Assembly: GCA_947650365.1 (NCBI GenBank)
Contig: OX393552.1
Span: forward strand, 23,161,981 to 23,225,980
DNA length: 64,000 bases
Reading direction: 5' to 3'
Source of the DNA: Chamaelirium japonicum
Taxonomy: Eukaryota > Streptophyta > Magnoliopsida > Liliales > Melanthiaceae
In this document: one piece after another, positions 9,520 to 18,307 of the stretch
Numbering within the stretch: the first letter of the stretch is position 1
Layout: every line of letters begins with the position of its first letter
The notes under the pieces: generated by a model
Told to the model about the DNA's origin: nothing
What the model saw: the letters and a program-made list of their open reading frames with translations, nothing else
Database searches by the model: none
Program-made: the position numbers and the translations under genes

Positions 9520-12500
9520 TCACCGGGGCAAGAGAAGCGCGAGGAGCACCGATACTGACACCGCGACGATCAAAGGTGTGCGAGAGGGAGAGTAGGCAGA
9601 GGAATCATCGATCTGAATGATGAAATTGCATTGGCCCTGCGAGTAGTTCTGCGTCGTCACCATCGCGAGGCCCTGGAAGAAGCAACTCATGTCCTTGTGG
9701 CTCTGAACTTGGAAGTACATGTTGAAGGCATAGGAGGCATTCCCGGTGGCATCCAAGTCGTTGCAGGTCGATCCGTAGCCGAGCGAGGTGCAGTCGGCGA
9801 AGGTGCAGGCGTAGTTGATGTTATCCCCGAGCCTGCTGAGGTCGGTGGCGTTCGGGTTGAAGACGCACCACCTCGAAGGCAAGTACTCCACCTTCTTCGC
9901 TGCCACCGGCATCTTGATCTGGCCCTGACCCGAGAAATCGATCGGGTACTTGGGCTGCCCGTCGTACCGGAAGATCCCCCAATGGCGTTCGAAGTTCCCG
10001 GGGGCGACGCTCTTCGCGTCCTCGTCTATGAGACTGAAGAAGTAGACATCGACGTACTGGTTGGGCCGGAGAGGGGTGCCTTGGTTGGCGGCGAGACGCT
10101 TCATAAGGCCGCCGTAGAACCTCTGCGCATTGGCCAGCTTAGCGTTTATGTCACCGTCGGTGGGCCAACCGACCTCTCCCACGACGATCGGGAGATCGCC
10201 GAGCCCGATCGCCCCCAGGGCCGAGACCAGCGTGTCGAAGTTCGCATCGAACACGTTGGTGTACTGGATCCCATTGTCGACGACAGGAGAGGTGGTGCCG
10301 TCGAAGAAGGCGAAGTCGAAGGGGAAGTTGTTGTTGCCGTAGAGGCTGAGGAAAGGGTATATGTTGACGGTGAAGGGCGCGCCGTTCTGGCTGAGGAATT
10401 GGGAGATCTGGGTCATGAGATCGCTGATGTCCGACCGGAATCTCCCGGCCGACGGGACGGGGTTGGCTGTGGGAGAGTTGTACACGTCGGCGTTGAGGGG
10501 GACGGTGGCCTTCACTGCGTTACCGACTCCGGCCTCGTTCAGGGCCTTCTGAATGTTCTGCAGGGCGGGAAAGGTGACGCCTAGGAACGAACCGTTGTAT
10601 GTGGTGAGGAAGGGCTCGTTTCCGACCGCGACATATCTGTAGGGATCAACATAATCACCAATTCAAAATTAGGGACTGATTGTGAGCAAAAAAAAACATT
10701 ATGGACTGAAAATGAATTCACTTTGAATTCGAATTCTAAGATTTCAATTCATGTCTGTGTAACAATGTTGTTTCACTTTGGCTACTTGGCTTATAATTGG
10801 GAAGGAGTAATGCTACTAGCTACTTGAGCATGCTGCGGGACAATCTCGAGGACAACCTAGGGTGGTGTGGGGGTGTCAACCAGGTATCGTGCATCGGGAT
10901 TCGCACCAAGCCTTGGTCTTGCCCCAACACCACCGTGGGTTGTCGGCGAGCTAGATTGTCTCGCAGTATGTTCAAAACCCATTACTCTATTGGGGAGAGC
11001 AATGGTGAATCTTCATTAGGGTCTGTGCCCATGTATATATACAAGCATATGAAGATTGGGAACTCCTGAGTATCCGATGCGGGACTAAACATTATATACA
11101 ATGTATATCTATATGACAAGGGACGTCGGTTTTGTGCTGACTAAACAAAACAAAACAAAAAAGCTAACTAGGACAAGCTGACTGGACAAAAATGAATTGA
11201 ATATATCTAACCATTCGTTCAAAAATCAACGCACGATCCCTCCTTGGTTTCAAATCCCAACCTATTTAAATTGCACTAAACCCCTGATATCCCAGCTCAA
11301 TGAAACTGCACTAATCCTGACTGTTCATCCCGTGATCGTTGTTTGCATCAACGGTTATAAACCCGCATGCTGAAATTTTGACCGTCCCAAATTATCGGGT
11401 CGATCTCGAGAAATCCGTTCGAACAGATATAGTTGTGATTGATCAATTATAGGGGGAGGGGGGGTTGGTCACGCCGAAGGCGTCCGCTTAGTGCCAATCG
11501 GCACGAGCAAGGAAATGAATGTCCCTATGAATGTCGGTGTTGTTGTCGAAAGTGTTTTGTTGCCAAAGGTGTTCAGGTGTGTTGTCGCCGAAGGCGGCCC
11601 GCTGCAGTGCCGATAGGCACGGAAATGCACTAGTATAGCTATAGGTAACAATACCATAGAGATGAATGCTCTCTATATGCCAACTGGTCTTTTAGATTTT
11701 TTTGGCCAGCCGTTCTCTTGCCAAACTGCTTTGGTCATATTCTCGGCACTAATCTTATAGGGTTGATGCCATGATGATAATCAACAGGAAAAAAAAAAGA
11801 ATTATCCATTTATTGTGGACCCGTCTTAATTCAAATTGTGCTCCAAGGTCCCCACCTTAATGAGATAAGACGTGGATGATGATGGCCCACATTCACCAAT
11901 AAATTTCTGATTTGTTTTTCTTTTTGTTGGTTAAAGGTTCAATAATGAAAAATGGCATCAATTCTTCTACTTGTCAACATTTTTAATCCCTCGGATTCCT
12001 TGAGGTGGACCCTAATAATATATATCAAATGAACCTAATATCCCTTCAACTCTAAAATCTCCACAAGATACCAAACATAAAACTCCAATGAAATCTTAAA
12101 TTTAAGCTTGCAATTTCCGGAATTATACTTTCCATGTAGAACTAGATTCTCCTCTTTTCCATCTTTGAATCTTTTATAATGGCATCTTTCCTCACCATGG
12201 TCGAATTTCGCTGTATCTGACTGCAGGCATCTTCCTGAAATTTTTAAGTCCAATGATACCTATCTTGTGGTAACAAATTGCATCTCCTTTTTAATGTTTT
12301 CTAAGAGGTTTATGTGAAAATGAATAGAACACCCCTAGCTCCTACCAAAAGAAAAAATGACATTACAATTCAAGGTATCCATCGCTACGCTATGGGTCAC
12401 CTTCTTTGCATTGCCTCTTTTGTTGAAGTTGAACAATGTAATCTCGACTTGAAGATTAATAATAGTCACGGTTTATACCGGATTAGATTGTTTTTTTTTG

Positions 12501-13180
12501 TTTTTTTTATTCCATTGGCTCTAGACAACCCGATAGGATTGGTACCCAGTCATCTTTTGAAAAGACGGACTATACTAATTTGCTATTAAAAAAAAAAATC
12601 ATACATAATGATTTGCTCCGTTCATCATCGGTATGTCAAATTACGAAAAAGACCAAAAAGAAATTCATCAAAAATCACTCATACTATATCATGAACTGAA
12701 AATTCCAATTAAAGAAGGTCAAAATAGTCCCACACAGTCAGTAACACTAAGCAAGCAACATCAAACACTCGGCAGTCGGGAATAACCAATCAAAGAATCG
12801 AAAACATCAGGAATTTTGAGAGAGGTGGGAGGAGAGAGAACACCAAGGACTCACTTGATGGTTACTCCCCCATTGAAGTTGTAGCCAGTGACATTCCTCC
12901 TCACCCAATCCTTCGCGGCGCTGTAGTCGGTCATCGTGGCGAGCTGGTCGTTGGGGATTCCGACCATCACCTCCAGCCCGCTCCCGACCAGCGCGCTCAT
13001 GGTGGACTCGTCGGCGTCGAACAGCTTCACCTTCTTGATCCCGTTGTCCCGCAGGAGCTGGACCACCGCCTTCGGCGGAAGCGGGTGCGTCGCCATCGTC
13101 CCCCAGTTCACCCCGATGCCTTCCACCATAGAACAGGAGACACCGAGCAGAACCCACATCAGGAAATGGCGCATCCCCAT
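9520..13180 (-). CDS. Glucan endo-1,3-beta-glucosidase, GH17 with X8/CBM43 domain and GPI-type tail (480 aa)
   Basis: Coding exons are complement(12855..13180) and complement(9520..10636), which join in frame through Lys109 across a GT-AG intron. The product should hydrolyse beta-1,3-glucan (callose) at the cell surface or plasmodesmata. Residues 1-21 form a signal peptide; the mature protein starts [16 protein letters not shown]. The GH17 barrel spans about 22-345, with the acid/base Glu116 in YVAVGNEPF and the nucleophile Glu263 in VVGEVGWPT. An X8 (CBM43) callose-binding domain spans about 365-447, beginning WCVFNPNA and rich in Cys. A Ser-rich stretch and the hydrophobic tail at 462-480 fit GPI anchoring. 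Length and layout match the Arabidopsis glucan endo-1,3-beta-glucosidase 5/6 group. The start at 13180 was chosen because the signal peptide follows directly; the open frame upstream looks like leader. Confidence 0.95.
10824..10975. mobile_element. Foldback element in the glucanase intron
   Basis: TTGAGCATGCTGCGGGACAA at 10824 is mirrored by TTGTCTCGCAGTATGTTCAA ending at 10975; the arms continue through ACAACC and GGTGGTGTKGGG with small indels, about 60 bp each. It lies in the 2.2-kb intron (10637-12854). Confidence 0.7.
11473..11622 (+). repeat. Short direct duplication in the glucanase intron
   Basis: CGCCGAAGGCGTCCGCTTAG near 11474 and CGCCGAAGGCGGCCCGCTGC near 11586 begin two similar stretches that both continue into GTGCCRATMGGCACG. 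The rest of the intron (to 12854) is AT-rich and shows nothing recognisable. Confidence 0.6.
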
Positions 13181-14158
13181 GTTTCTACAGCTTAATCTAC
13201 TGGAAACCACCTCCAAATTCGAAAAAAAATCCGCTTTTTCAGAAGAAAAAACAGAGTAGGAGATGAAATTCGAGAAACAGGGGTATTTACAAGAAATACA
13301 TAAAGGGTATGATAGAATTTGCGCAACGGACACGGGATTTACAATTCCTAGATTGAGACATGAAACTGAGTTTAACCCAGAAATGAAAAGGACCGGAAGA
13401 TCAAGATTCAGTGAGAAAAACACTGGTTTCTCAACAATTGAAGAGAAGAAGTGAAAGAAAACTCAGCCTTGCTCTGTTGGTATCAGTACAGAAATCCAAT
13501 GCAAGAACTGTACTTAGGCGATTTCTTCGTAAAAACCTCCAAGAATTCGAACGTTTTTCGAAGCAGGGGAGCCGAAAAATCGATGGGTTGGTTGGAGAGA
13601 GTTCGGAGAATCAAAGGAAAAGAAATAGATTTTTGATCCTCAGAGTAGGGGAGAATAAAAGGTGTTCAGTTTTTTTTTTTCCTCCTACCCCGGTTCCTCA
13701 ACCCAACAGAAACAGGGGAGTAGGGGTGAGAGAGCAGAGGAGATCGGGGGAGAGAACAATTAAGAAAGGATGTGAGGTCATATCTGTCATTTTGCGATGC
13801 GCAACTTTCGATAGTGGGGGAGATCTTTTTGAGGCCCCCACAATCAGGTGCTAACGTGGCGCGAGTGGAGGAGATCCGGCGGCCAGCGCTGGGTCGGTGG
13901 GCAGCGGTCGACCCGTCGAACCGATCCGGTTTTAAGGGTATTTTGGTAATGTGGGGGGCCTTTATACTGCGACACGTGTTTGCTGTCGTGTTGTAGTAAA
14001 GCTATTTGTTGGGGGGTGGGGTCGGCCGCCGACTATCATGGGCGGTTGATCTCTTGATCCACGCTAACGAAATATTTGGCTGTTCAAATCATATTATTAC
14101 AAAAATGCCCCTACTTAGACCGGAATGTGTAATGGGTGGTGCATCATAAAATAAAAGG
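13181..14158 (-). promoter_or_regulatory. Upstream region of the glucanase gene
   Basis: The leader and promoter of the minus-strand GH17 gene must lie here. On the minus strand CTGTAG at about 13185-13190, just before the start codon, could be the acceptor of a leader intron. A pure T tract (plus strand) sits at about 13669-13680. No unambiguous TATA box was found. Confidence 0.4.
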
Positions 14159-15204
14159 GAGGGGTTTGGCATGCATAACAGCTGTTCCGCTTGAATGTCA
14201 TCTGCATAAGGGCATTATCGTAAAATAACATTTTTAGGGTTAATTCATTGGTTCGATGTGTGGTTGGCAGAGATCCCGTTCCCAATTCCTCTTCCACCGA
14301 AACAAATAGTAGCCGTTACTTCTAATAGAATAGAAACGACAAAGGTCAGAACGATGCCAAGGTATGTGAAACAGTCGTTACCCTTAAAAGCATCTCCAAC
14401 CATAACCCCCAATTTGCCATTGCCAAATCTAAATATTTCAAGAATATTCTAAAATAGAGACTCTCTATTTTGGTTAGCCTCCAACCATAACCTTTATTTA
14501 TTTTTTAGCATCTTCAAGGAATATATTTTATTCTATTTTACTTTTAAAAATTAGAATAAAAATTTATTAATAACAAAAATAAACATTAAAAAAATTATAT
14601 TATTTATATAATTAATACGATATTTAATAATTTTAAAATAACTCTAAAAATATTAAATATTGGTCACTTTTCGAAGGTCTCGATGAGAGCTTTCCAACGA
14701 TACCAAATTTGTTAAAAACGGATTAGTAAATTAATAAATACACATAGTTAAAATATTTATATGTACAAATTTTATAAAGGATATATTTGGTATTATATTA
14801 AATGCATACATAATTTGGAGGATCTTTTTAGTATTATTGAAAATCATAACCAAATAGCTGTCACCGCTATTTCCTATCATTTCCCTCCATTTTTGCCGGC
14901 GAAAACACCCCCTGCATTTATGTAGGGGGGAATAACATGTGATTGGAATGACCTGTTCGTCATATATGGGGATATGGCGAATGGTTGGAAATGCTCTAAT
15001 CCTCTTCCATAAGAGGTTATTATCGTCAATTACTATTTTTAATGCAATTTGATGGCCCAGCATTCCGGTCGGCATAGAAACAATCGGAGTGATATTTTTT
15101 AGTTTCCAAATCCTTCATTCCAACGGAATAGTTACTAGTCGTTACTTTCAAATCATTGAATTCGGAATAGAATTGATTGTTCCGGAATGATGCCAAACAC
15201 CCCC
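14159..15204. mobile_element. GGGGTGTTTGGCAT-ended Tourist-like element, split by another MITE
   Basis: The left end GGGGTTTGGCATGCATAACA (about 14161) is mirrored by GATGCCAAACACCCCC (about 15189-15204), and CCGTTACTTC-type blocks occur on both inner sides. The middle (14388-14996) is a separate MITE with its own target duplication. GGGGTGTTTGG ends are common in PIF/Harbinger (Tourist) elements. The outer target duplication was not readable. Confidence 0.5.
14388..14996. mobile_element. AGCATCTCCAACC-ended MITE with TAA target duplication (PIF/Harbinger-like)
   Basis: The left end is AAGCATCTCCAACCAT and the right end ATGGTTGGAAATGCTC, with TAA directly outside both (14385-14387, 14997-14999). 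The AT-rich interior lacks a coding region. It belongs to the same broad family as 39355-39821 and 56722-57207 and sits inside the element at 14159-15204. Confidence 0.75.
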
Positions 15205-15740
15205 TATGGTGCCCAAGTATATGCATACATGCATATTGAAATGGTCATTTTTCTTTTCTAAAATTTTTTGCAAACACAATACTAATATGTTATGCTATGT
15301 TTGAGAGCATCGAAACAGTGGATTCTTTTGTTGGGGATACAAAAACTCTGGGGAACAAGATTTTCTCTAGTGGCTTTGACTTTCTTACTTTCATTTTGAT
15401 GGTTGGGGGTTCCCTGAAGTAAGAAATCCCTACTATTTTCTTATGCTTGGGGCCATGAAAAATAATGATCTAATGAGGGAATCCCAACGAAGCTCCATGA
15501 AATTCCTTAAATTTCTAGGGGAAATCAATCCCTTTACCCGTCAAATTTATTTCTCCCAAAAGTTGATGTGTCAATTAATAACAGGAAAAAAAACTCCTAA
15601 GAAATACAAGTACTAGATTTTGAGTCAACATGTGTGATTCCTCCTTATGGGAATCCCCCCTTTCCATTCTTCCTAACATAACATTTTTTATTTTTAAGAA
15701 ATCCCTCGTGGGAAGGGGTTAGGCAACGCATCCCAAAATC
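15205..15740. other. Intergenic, nothing recognised
   Basis: AT-rich DNA without a supportable gene, RNA or element. Confidence 0.4.
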
Positions 15741-15970
15741 TAGATATAGAATTGTTAATGGATCGAATCATGATCCAAATCCAATCAGAGTCCGATCCGA
15801 AACTCTCGGGTTTGATATTAGTTTTTTTTGGTCTGAGATTCGATTAAAAACAATCCGACCCGATTTTAAATATACAGATTCGATTAAAAACGATTTGACC
15901 CGATTTGAAATATAATCGAATCAAATTCGGATCTATCCTGATTTGATAAAGATTCGATCTGATATGTGTG
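15741..15970. repeat. GATTCGATT/GATCCGATC-rich dispersed repeat
   Basis: It starts near TTGTTAATGGATCGAATC and is built of repeated CGATTAAAAACRATY and GACCCGATTT motifs. It resembles the block at 7825-7990 and a non-autonomous plant repeat ending GTTAATGGATCGGATC. Class uncertain. Confidence 0.45.
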
Positions 15971-16600
15971 GGATTTTGGTTCATTCATGAATCATTAACG
16001 TCGTGCGCACGATGGGGATATCGTGCGCATGATTTTGCTAAGATTCTTCTCGCCCAACTTTTATGTCGTCTCGGATCGTGCACACGATCCGATCAGGATT
16101 TTGACCGATTTTTTTTTCCGTAAACTTGCTTGGTTTGGGATTTCTTTTCGGATCCTGTACGGGTCTTTCCCTACAATATAAAGGGATAACCCGAGGGTTT
16201 CAAAGACAAAGATTGAAAATTATTTGGTGAGAGATTAGGAGAGAGCTTTGGAGGGTTGTCGTTAAGGGCTTGTTGAAGGGTTTGAAGAACTCGTTATCCT
16301 TTCTTGATTGGGATAGGAGGATCTCTCCATGCTACCGACGATGGCTGTAGGCCAAAGACCGTACCACGTGAAATCTATATCTTCTTGTGTGGTTTGCTTT
16401 CTCTATGTTCACATTGTGTCTGCTCATTTGACGGTAGGAAGGGCATAAAGGAGGTGATCATGTATGATCCCGTAGGCTCATGATCGATCAAAGTCGTTCA
16501 CGAGAATCTGATGGATGGTAGGCACATGAAGAACTAGGTTAGCGAATCAGATGGGTCGGGTTTAGAGGCTTCAAATATTGTTCTTCCTGTTTTTTATTTT
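15971..16600 (+). repeat. Possible LTR remnant (Ty1/copia-like), broken
   Basis: The layout looks like a plant LTR: a TATA-like ACAATATAAAGGGATAAC at about 16174, a purine-rich transcribed start (GAGAGATTAGGAGAGAGC) and a U5-like stretch GGCTGTAGGCCAAAGACCG and ACCACGTGAAATC near 16340-16375, as in copia LTRs. No internal region follows. It may be a solo LTR; limits are approximate. Confidence 0.4.
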
Positions 16601-17740
16601 TTCCCTTGAAGTTAAAATGCCTTGTCACTCTGTTATGCAAAATTTGGCATAGTCAAATGAATGTCCATTCTTGGCCATGAATGGGTTTTAGTGACTTCCC
16701 ATTCTTACTTAATTGGGTTTTTAATGGTGGTCCATTTTTGGTTTGTTGAAGCTAAAACTTTTGTCTAGAGTGTATTCATAACAAAGCAAGAATCAAATAC
16801 TTTCTTATATATAGCTTTTTGGGGGACTTTGTGATAGCTCCCTAACAAAGAAATCAACATACAATAAGCCCTACGGCAAGTCCCATATTGCAATAGCTCA
16901 TTCCCGAAATCCCATGAGCCAAATAGAAGAATAGGACAACAAATTAACTTTTTTATTTTTCCTGCTATAAATTGAACACGAACCATTTTTTGCACAAAAA
17001 ACAATTAAAATCATTCCAGATTGTCAATTTAAAACAACAAAATATTATTTTTGTATCAAAAAAAAAATATTATGTCAACCGACCAAATAGTTACTTTTTT
17101 TTACCTAATTGTTACTCCTTATTTGCTAGATAGAATCAGTCTGGTTTCACATAGTTAAATATATTTTTTTCGAAGTGAAAATCATATTGTGACCAAATGA
17201 TCAGAAATACCGTTACAATCAATCTACAATTATGATGTTTTACTATATCAAATTGTTAGTCTTTGCAAACGGACTGTTACTTTTTACCAATTGTTACTTT
17301 ACAATTTATATGTAGAGCTAAAATTATCATTTAAACAAATTCATTATTACATGTGTGCGGCAAAAGGAATTCGCGTTAACCAAAACCGACGGATTGTTGC
17401 TCTTTACCAACTGTTACTTTTTTACTACGATTGTTATACTTTATCTGTAGGGGTAAAATTGATATTTAAATTTTTTTATTATTGTATGTGCATGGCAGAA
17501 TGAGCTCGTGTTATCCAAAGTCCATTAATGCTAATTAATTAGCCTAAAATCAGGCCCAAGCCGATGGGCCGGCTAGCCCAATCGCATTTAAAATCGCATT
17601 CTCGGTTGCACATGCCATGAGCTCCCTCCACATATCTTTAGTGAGTTCATTTGCTTTCTATTTGTAACAAGCACGTGCAGAAAGGTTATGTCATCTTTTT
17701 TTCTTTTGTATTTCATTATAAATGGACTATAGGGTATAAG
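16601..17740. other. AT-rich intergenic DNA with a two-copy tandem repeat
   Basis: Two diverged units of about 120-130 bp lie head to tail at about 17270-17388 and 17389-17522. Both contain ACGGAYTGTTRCTYTTTACC, a GTAAAATTGATATTTAAA-like block and a TGTGYRTGGCARAA-like block. No gene is seen. Confidence 0.5.
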
Positions 17741-18004
17741 CAGTGTTTTCAAAACTAGACAGGAAGGCGAACTGAAAAGGCATCCAATTCAGTCCAAATC
17801 GGTTCAAACTCGTGGTTCAACCGTTTGAACCACATGAAAATATGTTTTTAAAATAGATATTTACTAAATTCTTCAATGGCAAGGTTTGATTCCTAGGTTA
17901 ACATACAAATCGGTTTATTCAAAGAACGAACCGAAACATGTTCCGGTTCCAGTCCAAACCGATTGAACCGCTCGATCCGATCCGGTCCGGTTTTCAAAAC
18001 ACTG
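17741..18004. mobile_element. hAT-type MITE with perfect 8-bp target duplication
   Basis: The ends CAGTGTTTTCAAAAC and GTTTTCAAAACACTG form terminal inverted repeats around 264 bp rich in CCGGTT/AACCGG motifs. GGTATAAG flanks it on both sides (17733-17740 and 18005-18012). The 8-bp duplication and CAGTG ends identify the hAT superfamily. Confidence 0.9.
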
Positions 18005-18117
18005 GGTATAAGATACAAAATATCGAAAAAAATCACACTTTAAGCGTACCTTTAATTTCTATGGATAAGTCCCCCATTTATGCTCACACTTTATTCCTCT
18101 TTTGTGAGGACAACACA

Positions 18118-18240
18118 GCCCTCATCCTTAGTCATGGCCACGTATGCTTCATGCTAAGTGACTCCTTTGGGCTTTTCTAACCTGGGAGCCTATACCTCAT
18201 CCTTAGTCATGGCCACGTATGCTTTATTCCTTTGGGCATA
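18118..18240 (+). repeat. Short direct repeat upstream of the large gypsy fossil
   Basis: CTCATCCTTAGTCATGGCCA continuing to CGTATGCTT occurs at about 18120 and again at about 18196, each followed by CCTTTGGGC. The spacing is about 76 bp. Confidence 0.8.
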
Positions 18241-18307
18241 ATATACTGGAGTCATGTCCGGCGGCTACGGAGGTGGTGAATAGCGGTGGTGGGGGACAGC
18301 GGCGGAG

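Noticed and set aside
9631-10584. 317-aa plus-strand ORF
   Set aside because: Antisense shadow of exon 2 of the GH17 gene, caused by GC-rich codons; no domain.
13181-13423. In-frame upstream extension of the glucanase N-terminus
   Set aside because: The signal peptide starts at the ATG at 13180; the extension looks like leader sequence with no conserved content.
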